Of a DNA stretch of 64,000 nt, positions 17,286 through 26,390 are shown one piece after another. Source of the DNA: JAHBVH01 sp034432375 (GTDB taxonomy: Bacteria; Chloroflexota; Anaerolineae; Caldilineales; Caldilineaceae); NCBI GenBank assembly GCA_034432375.1, contig DAOUCA010000140.1, positions 1 through 64,000 on the forward strand, written 5' to 3'. Position numbers and translations under genes: made by a program. The notes under the pieces are model-generated. The model made no database searches, was not told the DNA's origin, and was given only the letters and a program-made list of their open reading frames with translations. How positions within the stretch are numbered: position 1 is the first letter of the stretch; each line of letters starts with the position of its first letter.

Positions 17286-19448
17286 ATGGCATTACCTTCC
17301 GACTATACCGAACGCGTCTACGCCGGCGTGCTCGGCAAGATTATTGGGGTCTATTTGGGCCGCCCTTTTGAAGGGTGGAGCCATGAGCGCATCATGGATG
17401 AGTTGGGCGAGATTAACTACTATGTTCATGAAAAACTCGATGTGCCGCTCGTCGTTACCGATGATGATATCTCCGGCACGTTCACCTTTCTGCGCGCCCT
17501 GCCGGATTACGGCAACAGTCTGGAGCTAACCCCAGCACAGATCGGTCAGACCTGGCTCAACTATCTGATCGAAAAACGGACGATCCTCTGGTGGGGTGGC
17601 ATGGGCAACTCGACCGAACACACGGCCTTCATGCGGCTCAAGCATGGCATTCAAGCGCCGGAGAGTGGGTCGATCGCGACCAACGGCAAAGTTGTCGCCG
17701 AGCAGATCGGTTCGCAGATCTTTATTGACGGCTGGGCGATGGTTGCGCCTGGTGATCCAGCCCGGGCCGCCGCGCTGGCGGGACGGGCGGCCAGCGTCAG
17801 CCATGATGGCGAGGCGATCTATGGCGCGCAGGTGATTGCGGCGATGGAGGCGCAGGCCTTTGTCGAATCAGATATCAACAAGTTGATCGATACCGCGGTC
17901 ACCTTCATTCCCAAAGATTCGGTCATCTACCGCCTGATCAGCGACGTTCGTGATTGGCACGCAGAGGTACCCTATGACTGGCGCAGAACGCGCGAACAGA
18001 TCGCGGCAACCTATGGCTATGACAAGTATGGCGGCAACTGTCACATGGTGCCCAACCATGCGCTGATCATCCATGCGCTGTTGCATGGCGAAGATGATTT
18101 CCAGAAGTCGCTGATGATCGTCAACAGTTGCGGCTGGGATACCGACTGCAATTCGGGCAACGTCGGCTGTCTGCTCGGCATCAAAAATGGCTTGGCAGCG
18201 ATTGATAAGAGTGGCCCCGACTGGCGCGGGCCGGTGGCTGATCGCATGTACCTGCCGACCGCCGATGGTGGTCGTGCCATCTCTGACGCGGCGACGGAAA
18301 CGATTCATGTGGTCAATATTGGACGTGCGCTTGCCGGCGAAACGGCGTTGGTGCCCAAGAACGGTGCCCAGTTCCACTTTGCGTTACCCGGCGCGGTGCA
18401 GGGCTTTATGAGCGAAGAGAGCATTGAGACCAAAGGCGTGGCAACGGTTGAAAATGTGATCGGCCACAGTAACTTAGGTGAACGCACTCTGGCGATTCGC
18501 TATCACGGCGTTGCCACTGGTCGCAGCGCCCGCGTCGCCACACCAGTCTTTACGCCCTCACGCCAAATCGCCGACTATTTCAGTAAACGTGGCTATGCGC
18601 TGCTGGCCTCGCCGCGGTTGCATGCTGGGCAGACGCTACGTGCTGCGCTCAGTGCCGATGCGCAAAATGGGCAGCCGGTGCAATGCAATCTCTACATCCG
18701 GCTCTATGGCGCGGCGGACAAGCTGGAAATACGTCGCAGCCCCGCGCTGACGCTGGCGGCAGGGGACGAACATGAATTTAGTTGGACGCTGGAGGCCACC
18801 GGCGGCGCGCCAATCGCCGAAGTCGGCGTGGAAGTGCGCAGCGCCACCCGTGCCGACGGCACCGTCTATTTGGACTACTTGACTTGGGAAGGATCCCCCA
18901 CTGTCACCCTCTGCCGTCCCGATTACGACAGCGGTTTTAGTCGCTTTGGCAGTGGCGAAAATAGCACGATGTGGCGCATGGCCTGGGTCAATGGGGTCGA
19001 TCAATATGATTGGTGGTGGCCGGAAGCCTATCGCATCGTACAAAATGAGGGACGGGGGCTGCTGATGCAGGGCAGCCGTGAGTGGACCGACTACCAAGTA
19101 AGCGCGGCGGTAACGCCACATTTGGCAACGGCGGCGGGCATTGCGGCGCGCGTACAGGGCATGAAACGTTACTACGCGTTGCTGCTCTGCGCCGATCAAA
19201 AGTTGCGGCTGGTCAAAGCGCTCGATGGCGACAGCACGCTGGCAGAGATTGATTTTCCTTGGCAGATGGGCGGCACGTATGAACTTAGCTTGGCTGTCGA
19301 GGGCAACACGATCCGCGCCGGCGTTGATGGCAAAGAGCGATTGGTCGCCGAAGACAAAGAGTGGTTGTTGACAGGCGGTGGTGTCGCCCTTGTCATCGAA
19401 GAAGGGCGGATGGCGTGCGAAGCGGTGACAGTTGAGCCGTTATCATAG
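17286..19448 (+). CDS. ADP-ribosylglycohydrolase-family protein with C-terminal beta domains
   Basis: A 720-aa protein. Residues about 10-330 carry the ADP-ribosylglycohydrolase fold, with metal-binding acidic residues in VTDDDISGT (Asp59-61) and GWDTDCNSGNVG (Asp285, Asp287). The remaining 380 residues look like two beta-sandwich modules, the last resembling a laminin-G/LamG-like fold. There is no signal peptide, so it should act in the cytoplasm. Placement behind a sugar importer suggests it cleaves an imported N-glycoside such as a nucleoside or ADP-ribose-like compound, rather than removing protein modifications; that is an inference. It starts at 17286 after acaggag. Confidence 0.87.
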   Translation: MALPSDYTERVYAGVLGKIIGVYLGRPFEGWSHERIMDELGEINYYVHEKLDVPLVVTDDDISGTFTFLRALPDYGNSLELTPAQIGQTWLNYLIEKRTILWWGGMGNSTEHTAFMRLKHGIQAPESGSIATNGKVVAEQIGSQIFIDGWAMVAPGDPARAAALAGRAASVSHDGEAIYGAQVIAAMEAQAFVESDINKLIDTAVTFIPKDSVIYRLISDVRDWHAEVPYDWRRTREQIAATYGYDKYGGNCHMVPNHALIIHALLHGEDDFQKSLMIVNSCGWDTDCNSGNVGCLLGIKNGLAAIDKSGPDWRGPVADRMYLPTADGGRAISDAATETIHVVNIGRALAGETALVPKNGAQFHFALPGAVQGFMSEESIETKGVATVENVIGHSNLGERTLAIRYHGVATGRSARVATPVFTPSRQIADYFSKRGYALLASPRLHAGQTLRAALSADAQNGQPVQCNLYIRLYGAADKLEIRRSPALTLAAGDEHEFSWTLEATGGAPIAEVGVEVRSATRADGTVYLDYLTWEGSPTVTLCRPDYDSGFSRFGSGENSTMWRMAWVNGVDQYDWWWPEAYRIVQNEGRGLLMQGSREWTDYQVSAAVTPHLATAAGIAARVQGMKRYYALLLCADQKLRLVKALDGDSTLAEIDFPWQMGGTYELSLAVEGNTIRAGVDGKERLVAEDKEWLLTGGGVALVIEEGRMACEAVTVEPLS

Positions 19449-19501
19449 CTGCACCTCGTTGCGGGGGGGTTACGGGGGGTTGTAAGCTTGTATTATCTAT
19501 A

Positions 19502-19570
19502 GGACTTGCGCAAGCTGTTGGTTAAGTAGTCGGTTTTATGCGATACTGAAGCTGAACCTTGCATAAGTCT
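19502..19570. repeat. Possible 69-bp MITE-like element
   Basis: Imperfect terminal repeats ggacttgcgcaagc (19502-19515) and ccttgcataagtct (19557-19570) match at 10 of 14 positions. It lies in the leader of the next binding-protein gene. The evidence is weak. Confidence 0.3.
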
Positions 19571-19601
19571 GATCTGAAATTGCTGTATTGCGAAGGAGAG
19601 A

Positions 19602-20969
19602 ATGATGAATACCATTGTTAAACGACAAGTGAGTAGACGACAATTTTTGGCGGGCGTGGGTGGCGCTTCGCTGGCTGTGGCATTGGCGGCCTGTGCGGCA
19701 CCGGCTGCGGCCCCCAACGCCACGGGAGAAGGCGGTAGTGCCGATGCCGCGGCCACCAACTTACGTTTCGTTTCCAATCACGGTGAAGCCGATCAACCGC
19801 TCTTTGAAAAGGTGATTGAAAACTTCCAGACCGCCCATCCCGATATTCAGATTGAGTATCTGGATATTGCCGGCGATGAGTTCTACAACTCGATCAACAC
19901 CCAAGGCGTTGGCGGCGAGTTGCCCGATGTCTGGTACACACGGACCTTTGATGTGCCCGTCTATGCCAGCAAAGGGTGGACGACGAATCTGCAACCGCTC
20001 ATTGAACGGGATGCAGAAGAGGTGAATGTCGATGACTTCTGGCCGGCGGAAGTGGCCCAAATGCAGTGGCAAGGTGACCTCTATGCGCTGCCCTATGATT
20101 TTTCCAACGTGGGCATTTACTTTAACAAGCAAAAGTTTGATGAGGCCGGTGTTGCCTATCCCACGGATGATTGGCAATGGGGCGATCTGTTGAATCTGGC
20201 GCTCAATTTTGTCGTGCAGGATGGTGGCGAATTCACGCAGTGGGGCCTACAACTCTTCAACTGGAACTGGGTTTGGCATGGCATGATCATGGGCTGGGGT
20301 GGTCAGATCTTTGGCGAAGGCTTCAAGGAGATCCTGGTCAACAGCCCGACGACAGCCGACATGTTTGAATGGTTTGCAGCGGCTCGCAATCAGGGTATGT
20401 ATCCGGCAGCCGGCGCGGCACCAGCGGGCGTCGATCCCTTTGCGGCGGGGGTGGTCGCCATGGCCTTCCAAGGCTCTTGGGCAACCAATCAGATGCGGGC
20501 AAACATTGGCGACAAGTTTGACTTTGACTGTGTAGCCCTGCCCAAGTCACCCACCGGGGCATCCTGCATTAACGGGGCCGGTGGCGCGTGGGGCATTGCC
20601 AACAGCACGCCAAACCTCGAAGCAGCGTGGACCTTTAATAAGTTCCTGACCAGCACCGAGTCGACGGATATTCTTATCTCGGAACCACTGCGCAGCATCC
20701 CCGGCCGCCAATCCTCTGTTGCAAAGTGGAACGAAGTGGCAGCCACTGGGGATCTGCCACCTGCCAACGTGGAGATCTTCCCACAACAGATGGAGAGCGG
20801 GCAAGCCGCGCCTTATCCGCCCTATTGGCAAGATTATGGCAACGCCTGGAACAATATCGTCGCACCCTATATTGACGGCACGATTGAATCCGATGCCTCG
20901 CAAATGCTCACCGACTTCAGCACCGAAGTCGAGCGGATTATTGAACAGAACATGGCGTCGCTGAGTTAG
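19602..20969 (+). CDS. Family 1 sugar-binding protein, Tat-type lipoprotein
   Basis: A 455-aa binding protein. The N-terminus combines a twin-arginine motif (SRRQFLAG) with a lipobox (LALAAC), implying folded export and lipid anchoring. The core shows FEKVIENFQTAHPDIQIEY, LPDVWYTR, YALPYDFSNVGIYFNK and MAFQGSWA. It starts at 19602, with an ATG also at 19605, after aaggagag. Two permeases and a dehydrogenase follow, forming a second sugar uptake operon distinct in sequence from the first. Confidence 0.9.
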   Translation: MMNTIVKRQVSRRQFLAGVGGASLAVALAACAAPAAAPNATGEGGSADAAATNLRFVSNHGEADQPLFEKVIENFQTAHPDIQIEYLDIAGDEFYNSINTQGVGGELPDVWYTRTFDVPVYASKGWTTNLQPLIERDAEEVNVDDFWPAEVAQMQWQGDLYALPYDFSNVGIYFNKQKFDEAGVAYPTDDWQWGDLLNLALNFVVQDGGEFTQWGLQLFNWNWVWHGMIMGWGGQIFGEGFKEILVNSPTTADMFEWFAAARNQGMYPAAGAAPAGVDPFAAGVVAMAFQGSWATNQMRANIGDKFDFDCVALPKSPTGASCINGAGGAWGIANSTPNLEAAWTFNKFLTSTESTDILISEPLRSIPGRQSSVAKWNEVAATGDLPPANVEIFPQQMESGQAAPYPPYWQDYGNAWNNIVAPYIDGTIESDASQMLTDFSTEVERIIEQNMASLS

Positions 20970-20991
20970 GTTATTCCAGAATTTAAGCTAT

Positions 20992-21027
20992 CCACGAAGA
21001 GACACGAAGAGACACGAAGGAAAAGCA
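20992..21027. repeat. Cacgaaga-type short repeat
   Basis: A run of ccacgaagagacacgaag with a second unit ends in gaaaagcaa. The same motif occurs at 29640-29675 directly before the DppC-like gene. Confidence 0.7.
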
Positions 21028-21123
21028 AATCTTCCTGCTTTATTGTGGGTAAAGATTGATATGGAGTAGCCCTAAACTCATAGAAAATGTGAGTATGCAT
21101 TGGCGTTTTAAGTGGACTTGCTT

Positions 21124-21181
21124 TCGGCTCCGCCAAGGCTTCCTACCCGGTAAATCGAGTAGGAAGCCTTGGCGGAGCCGA
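21124..21181. repeat. 23-bp inverted repeat before the permease gene
   Basis: Perfect arms 21124-21146 and 21159-21181 with a 12-nt loop end 20 bp before the permease ATG. As in the first sugar operon, the hairpin separates the binding-protein gene from the permease genes. Confidence 0.85.
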
Positions 21182-21200
21182 TACTAGTGTGGGGGAATGC

Positions 21201-22127
21201 ATGTTTGGATGGAATCAGATCAAGTGGCCAAAGAGTAAGATCGCGCGCATCGAAGCGGTGGAAGGCTATATGTTCATCCTGCCGTGGCTCGTGGGGTACC
21301 TGATCTTTCGCCTCGGACCACTGCTCTATTCGTTATTTCTGAGCTTCACAGATTATCGGGGGACGGGTACGCCGACCCCGATTGGGTTTGAAAATTACAT
21401 TTACATGTTTACACGCGACCCGCGTTTCATCGACTCCATTCGATCAACCAGCTATTTCGTGTTGGGATATTTACCGCTCAACCTGGTTGTTGGATTGGCG
21501 GTTGCGTTGCTGATGAACCAAAAAGTGCGAGGTATCTTTCTCTTTCGCACAATTTATTATCTGCCGGCCGTGCTGAGTGGCGTAGCTGTGGCGCTGCTCT
21601 GGCAATTTGTCTTTCATAAACAGTATGGCATTTTGAATGCCGTGCTCAGCGTTTTTGGCGTTCCACAAATTGGTTGGCTGGTCGATCCGACCTGGGTGAT
21701 GCCGGCCTTTATTCTGATGTCGCTGTGGGGGGTGGGCGGCAGCATGATTATCTATTTGGCGGGCTTGCAGTCGATCCCTACCGAGCTATATGAATCGGCG
21801 GCAATTGATGGTGCCGGGCGCGTGCGCCAGTTTTGGGCCATAACGCTGCCCATGCTCAGTCCCACCATCTTTTTCATTTTGATCACGGGCCTGATCAACG
21901 CGTTCCAGATCTTCGAGAACGCTTACATCATGACCGGCGGCGGGCCGAACTATCGCACCTATTTCTTTGGCCTGAACATCTATTTTACCTCCTTTCAAGC
22001 GCTGCGCTTCGGCTATGCATCCACCTTGGCCTGGATGCTCTTTATTATCATTGCCATTCTGACGGTGCTTGTCTTTGGAACGTCCAGACGCTGGGTCTTT
22101 TATGCCGGCGCCCGCGAAGAATCATGA
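21201..22127 (+). CDS. Sugar ABC transporter permease, MalF/UgpA type
   Basis: A 308-aa membrane protein with six TM segments and the EAA loop PTELYESAAIDGAGRVRQF followed by ITLPMLSPTIFF. The ATG at 21201 follows gggggaa. An in-frame GTG at 21189 overlaps that site and is rejected. It pairs with the next permease. Confidence 0.9.
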   Translation: MFGWNQIKWPKSKIARIEAVEGYMFILPWLVGYLIFRLGPLLYSLFLSFTDYRGTGTPTPIGFENYIYMFTRDPRFIDSIRSTSYFVLGYLPLNLVVGLAVALLMNQKVRGIFLFRTIYYLPAVLSGVAVALLWQFVFHKQYGILNAVLSVFGVPQIGWLVDPTWVMPAFILMSLWGVGGSMIIYLAGLQSIPTELYESAAIDGAGRVRQFWAITLPMLSPTIFFILITGLINAFQIFENAYIMTGGGPNYRTYFFGLNIYFTSFQALRFGYASTLAWMLFIIIAILTVLVFGTSRRWVFYAGAREES

Positions 22128-22137
22128 TTGGGATACA

Positions 22138-23040
22138 ATGACGACAGTACAGAGCTCTACCACGCCCCACACACGCCGAACAGGAAAAAACCGCATTTTG
22201 GGGATGCGCAGAACAGAGATGGCGGATACGGTGTTGATCTATGCCGTGCTCTTGGCGGGCACCGTCATCCTGATGACCCCTTTCTTTTGGATGCTCTCCA
22301 CCAGTTTAAAATCAATGGACGAAGTGCAAACCTGGCCGATTACCTGGATCCCCGCCCATTTATTGTGGGAGAACTATCTGGATGTCTTTCAACGGACCCC
22401 CTTTGCGCGCTATTTACTCAACAGCGTGCTGATCGCCACCGGCGGCATTATTGGCACCGTTATTGGCAGCGCGTTGGCTGGCTATGGCTTCGCCCGCTTG
22501 CGCTTTCCCGGGCGGGATTTTCTTTTCTTTGTCAATCTCACTACGCTCATGTTGCCGGCTTGGGTCGTGATTGTGCCACACTTCATGATGTTTAAATGGT
22601 TTGGCTGGTTGGACACCTACCTGCCCTTTATTGTGCCCGCCTTCTTTGGCAACCCCTTCCATATCTTTCTCTTTCGCCAATCCTTTTTGGGAGTTCCACG
22701 CGAATTGGAGGATGCTGCGCGCATTGACGGCTGTTCCACCTTGCGCATCTTCTTACAGATCTTTATTCCCCTCTCGCGGCCGGTGGTGGCCACGGTAGGC
22801 ATCTTTGCCTTTTACTACTACTGGAATGATCTGCTCTACCCGTTGGTCTATCTGCAATCACAACTCAAGTTTCCGGTCAGTTTGGGGCTGCGCATGTTTC
22901 AGGGCTCCAACGCGGGCATGATCCACTATCCACGCATGATGGCCGCGTCGATGATTGCCATGTTGCCGCCGGTGATCCTCTTCCTGCTGGCACAGCGACT
23001 CTTTGTCCAAGGCGTTGTCATTACGGGCGTCGAAAAATAA
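22138..23040 (+). CDS. Sugar ABC transporter permease, MalG/UgpE type
   Basis: A 300-aa membrane protein with six TM segments and the EAA loop VPRELEDAARIDGCSTLRIF. The start at 22138 is ten bases after the previous stop. A longer in-frame reading from 22069 would overlap the upstream gene and is unlikely. It would form the channel with the preceding permease. Confidence 0.9.
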   Translation: MTTVQSSTTPHTRRTGKNRILGMRRTEMADTVLIYAVLLAGTVILMTPFFWMLSTSLKSMDEVQTWPITWIPAHLLWENYLDVFQRTPFARYLLNSVLIATGGIIGTVIGSALAGYGFARLRFPGRDFLFFVNLTTLMLPAWVVIVPHFMMFKWFGWLDTYLPFIVPAFFGNPFHIFLFRQSFLGVPRELEDAARIDGCSTLRIFLQIFIPLSRPVVATVGIFAFYYYWNDLLYPLVYLQSQLKFPVSLGLRMFQGSNAGMIHYPRMMAASMIAMLPPVILFLLAQRLFVQGVVITGVEK

Positions 23041-23053
23041 TAGGAGAGTTACA

Positions 23054-24112
23054 ATGACTATCAATGTTGGGGTGATGGGCTTTGCCCACGGCCACGTCAG
23101 TTCTTACTGTCGGCAATGGAGCCAGGATAGCAACTTTGGGATTAAGCTAGTCGCCGGCTGGGATCACGACCAGGCGCGGCTAAGCAAGAGCGCCGAAGCG
23201 TTTGGCGTGCAACCGTACGCAGCCATTGATGAATTTCTAGCCCACCCTGCGCTTCAAGCAGTGGTGATCGGTGCCGAAACTTCGTTCCATGCTGACATGG
23301 TCGAACAGGCAGCCGCCGCGGGCAAGGCCATTGCACTGCAAAAACCGTTGGCGCTGACCATGCCAGAAGCCGATCGCATTGTCGCCGCGGTCGAGCGCTA
23401 TCAGGTCCCGTTTACCCTAGCTTGGCAGATGCGCATCGACCCGCAAAATGTGCAGATGAAAGAGCTGCTCGAAAATGGTACGATTGGCGATCTTTTCATG
23501 GTGCGGCGGCGGCATGGCTTGCCCTCGCAACGGTGGGATGTCGCGACCATGTGGCACTTCGACGCAGCGCTCAACCGCGACATCTGGGCCGATGACACCG
23601 CCCATCCCGTCGACTTTATCCTCTGGCTGCTCGGTGAGCCGGAGAGTGTGACGGCGGAGATCACCTCGCTCTCCAATCCACTCGTGCCCAATGACAACGG
23701 CGTGATCCTCTTCCGCTACGCGAGTGGTCTGCTTGCAGAAATTTCCTGCTCATTTGCCTGCCTGGCGGCAGAAAACACCACCGAGATCATCGGCCGCAGT
23801 GGCTCGATCATCCAAAACTATGGCGATGTGCCCAGTTGCAATGTGCCCCGCCCCGCCGATGCGCCGGGCCTCAAATGGTACACGGAAGCACGACAAGATT
23901 GGACTGTTAGCGAGTTCGCCAGCCCAGCCAACCACGGTGAGCGTATCGCCAGCCTCTCCCAGCCATTGGCTGATTTCTTTCACGGTCGCCGTGGCCCGAT
24001 TGCCACCGCCGAGGAAGGGCGAACCGCACTGCGCATGGTCTTGGCAACCTATGTCTCGAACCGCGAAGGGCGGCGGGTGGCGCTGAGTGATCCGGCGATC
24101 GATGAGGTGTAA
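23054..24112 (+). CDS. Gfo/Idh/MocA-family oxidoreductase
   Basis: A 352-aa NAD(P)-dependent dehydrogenase. The N-terminal Rossmann domain opens INVGVMGFAHGH, without the canonical GxGxxG spacing. The usual EKP motif reads QKPLAL, and the substrate lobe carries DDTAHPVDFILWLLGEP. It starts at 23054 after taggag, 13 bp from the permease stop, so it is co-transcribed with the importer. It likely oxidises or epimerises the imported sugar or a derivative. The Glu-to-Gln change in the EKP motif could affect activity or mark a subfamily. Confidence 0.88.
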   Translation: MTINVGVMGFAHGHVSSYCRQWSQDSNFGIKLVAGWDHDQARLSKSAEAFGVQPYAAIDEFLAHPALQAVVIGAETSFHADMVEQAAAAGKAIALQKPLALTMPEADRIVAAVERYQVPFTLAWQMRIDPQNVQMKELLENGTIGDLFMVRRRHGLPSQRWDVATMWHFDAALNRDIWADDTAHPVDFILWLLGEPESVTAEITSLSNPLVPNDNGVILFRYASGLLAEISCSFACLAAENTTEIIGRSGSIIQNYGDVPSCNVPRPADAPGLKWYTEARQDWTVSEFASPANHGERIASLSQPLADFFHGRRGPIATAEEGRTALRMVLATYVSNREGRRVALSDPAIDEV

Positions 24113-24152
24113 CACAGCAAAAGAACCGTGCCTTTTATAAAGCTTCTACCAG

Positions 24153-24308
24153 ATGGTGTCTGGTTTATTCCCCTGGCTCATCTGGCGCACCGACTGGCCC
24201 GATGTGGGCTGCGTGGTCAAAGCCAAGGATGGGTATCTGGTGCCAAGCAATGCGCCGGGCTTTGGTTTCGAGATCGATGAGGATTGGTTGGAGCAGGTAA
24301 CGGTGTAG
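24153..24308 (+). pseudogene. C-terminal remnant of an enolase-superfamily (mandelate racemase-like) gene
   Basis: A 51-codon frame reads VVKAKDGYLVPSNAPGFGFE then IDEDWLEQV before its stop. This is the typical end of mandelate racemase/muconate lactonizing enzymes (DG.L..P..PG.G.E.DE). No upstream catalytic part is found. It follows the sugar dehydrogenase gene, where sugar-acid dehydratases of this family are commonly found, so it probably marks a deleted pathway gene. Confidence 0.6.
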
Positions 24309-24391
24309 ATAAGCGGGTTTGATGATTTTGACAAATTGAGCGACAATAGCCCAATGTTCGTTCAGTCAAAAAGTGATTCAGAGGAGGAATT

Positions 24392-25498
24392 ATGATTGCG
24401 CCAGCCGTAGCGCCAACCAATGGTGCCCTGCACAAGCAACAGCACGCAGTGATTGACTGTGATGTACATCACAACTCACCCGACAAAGAAGCACTCTACC
24501 CCTATTTGCCGCGCCATTATGTTGAGTACATGAAAGATTTCGGAACGATGATGCCCGGCATTGGCTACACGAATATGCCCGGTTCCGGGGCACGTCACGA
24601 TCTGTGGGATGGCAAAGATATCAACCCCTCGACCGATCCGTCGGTGGCGGTGGAACAGCACATCAAAAAGTATGATCTGACCTTGGCCGTGTTGACCGGT
24701 GGCCCTTATGCTGCGGCTGTTCATCCCGATGTTGATTATGCAGCCGCTTACTGTCGCGCCTTCAACGACTATACAAAGGAGCATTGGCTGACCGCTGACG
24801 AACGTATTCGTGCGTCGATCCACATTGCACCAACCGATCCACTGCAAGCAGTGGCAGAGATCGAACGATTGGCACCGGACAAAAGCTTTGTCCAAGTCAT
24901 GATGCCAGCCGGTGCGCGCATGCCCTTTGGCAACCGCTTCTATCATCCGATCTACGAAGCATGTGAACGCAATGGCTTACCCCTCAGCATCCACTTTGGG
25001 GCCGAAGGAGCGGGGGTCTCTGCCCCGCCAACCCCCGCCGGTTTCCCCTCCTACTACCTAGAGATGCGCATGGCACGGCCGCAGATCGCGATGGCCCACA
25101 CCACCAGCCTGATCTGCGAGGGGGTCTTTGAAAAATATCCCAATTTTAAGGTGCTCTTTGTGGAACACGATGTCTTCTGGGTGCCGGGGCTGATGTGGCA
25201 CATGGACGCCGACTGGAAGGGGCTGCGTGACTACACACCGTGGGTCAAGAAGTTGCCTAGCGAGTATCTACGCAACAATATTCGCTTTGGCACCCAGCCA
25301 CTGCCCAATGTACCGACCAAAGCGGATCGCGACACCTTTCTGCGCTGGATCTGGGCCGACGAAACCCTCGTCTTCGCAAGCGACTATCCCCACTGGGATT
25401 GGGATGAGCCCAGCACCTTTTTGACCGATATTGATCCCACCTTGCGCCACAAGGTGATGTATGAGACGGCAGCGGATCTGTACAAAGCACGGTTCTAG
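24392..25498 (+). CDS. Amidohydrolase family 2 (ACMSD-like) protein
   Basis: A 368-aa TIM-barrel metal hydrolase or decarboxylase. Metal site residues appear in VIDCDVHHN, LSIHFGAEG, MAHTTSLICEG and the final FASDYPHWDWD. Such proteins cleave or decarboxylate aromatic or heterocyclic carboxylates. It starts after aggagg at 24392. A Rieske protein gene follows 103 bp downstream, and the two together suggest breakdown of an aromatic compound, with the peptide-type importer after them possibly supplying substrate. The exact substrate is unknown. Confidence 0.85.
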   Translation: MIAPAVAPTNGALHKQQHAVIDCDVHHNSPDKEALYPYLPRHYVEYMKDFGTMMPGIGYTNMPGSGARHDLWDGKDINPSTDPSVAVEQHIKKYDLTLAVLTGGPYAAAVHPDVDYAAAYCRAFNDYTKEHWLTADERIRASIHIAPTDPLQAVAEIERLAPDKSFVQVMMPAGARMPFGNRFYHPIYEACERNGLPLSIHFGAEGAGVSAPPTPAGFPSYYLEMRMARPQIAMAHTTSLICEGVFEKYPNFKVLFVEHDVFWVPGLMWHMDADWKGLRDYTPWVKKLPSEYLRNNIRFGTQPLPNVPTKADRDTFLRWIWADETLVFASDYPHWDWDEPSTFLTDIDPTLRHKVMYETAADLYKARF

Positions 25499-25505
25499 GA
25501 GACAA

Positions 25506-25566
25506 GGAAACAGGTAGACAGGTAGATAGGTAGACACGTACAGCACGGCCCTGTCTACCTGTTTCC
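25506..25566. repeat. 17-bp inverted repeat between amidohydrolase and Rieske genes
   Basis: Perfect arms 25506-25522 (ggaaacaggtagacagg) and 25550-25566, starting 7 bp after the amidohydrolase stop. Degenerate gtagacag/gtagatag units fill the loop. Confidence 0.8.
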
Positions 25567-25601
25567 CTGTTTCCCTATCTACCCCAGTAACGGAGAATCG
25601 A

Positions 25602-25967
25602 ATGGCAAAGAAAGAAGCAGCGCGCCATGTGATTGCGGCGGTGGAAGATCTGCCGGCGGGGGCGCGCAAAATCGTAGAAGTAAATGGCCATGAAATTGGG
25701 ATCTTTAATCTGAGCGGTTCGTACTATGCGCTATTAAATTACTGTCCCCATCGGTCAGGGCCACTTTGCAAGGGTCGACAACGCCCGTTGGTCGTCTCGG
25801 ATGGCGTCTATCATGTTGATTATGAGCGCGAAAATGAGATCATCAAATGTCCCTGGCATCAGTGGGAGTTTGATATTAAGACGGGCGTGGCGCTCTATGA
25901 TGAGAAATTGCGCGTACGTACCTATCAGGTTGTACAAGAAGCGGATGAGCTAGTGCTCTATCTGTAA
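25602..25967 (+). CDS. Rieske 2Fe-2S protein
   Basis: A 121-aa soluble Rieske ferredoxin-type protein. The cluster ligands are Cys48/His50 in NYCPHRSG and Cys83/His86 in KCPWHQWEF. It has no membrane anchor. It would pass electrons to an oxygenase or form a small oxygenase component; no oxygenase catalytic subunit is in view. It starts after aacggag at 25602. Confidence 0.9.
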   Translation: MAKKEAARHVIAAVEDLPAGARKIVEVNGHEIGIFNLSGSYYALLNYCPHRSGPLCKGRQRPLVVSDGVYHVDYERENEIIKCPWHQWEFDIKTGVALYDEKLRVRTYQVVQEADELVLYL

Positions 25968-25978
25968 GTGCAGCCAAA

Positions 25979-26126
25979 AGGGTGCGTCCCATTTTGGAAG
26001 ATTACCGAGAAGGCGCGGTTTGACCGTCCGATATAATCGCCCCAAGGCTCATCTATGAAAAGTGTGAGTTCTCAGAGAGAATTGCGTACCCTTTAGGCGT
26101 GCAACTCACACTTTCGGCTGATGAGC
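25979..26126. repeat. Repeat remnants in the gap before the peptide-binding protein
   Basis: A half copy of the gggtgcgtccca arm (see 13557) is followed by an imperfect inverted repeat with arms 26047-26070 and 26103-26126 (aactcacacttt core). No gene is seen in 25968-26390. Confidence 0.65.
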
Positions 26127-26390
26127 GTCGTCCCAATGGGGTGCGCGCCCAGCAAAGAAACCGCGTTTGACACCTTTCCTCGCATCTGTTAGCATAGGCA
26201 ACACTTCAAAAGCTTCTTGCGTCGTTCGTCAACTAACCATAACCATCAACATCGATCTATCGATAGTAACGCACGTCGCAAGAAGACGAGGTGAGGCACT
26301 CCCCAGTCAACCTATTGCCCCAGATAGCTGTTGGCAGCAACTCAGTCGTCATACAATCGAAGCGCAAAAAACTAATAGGAGGAGCACCCC

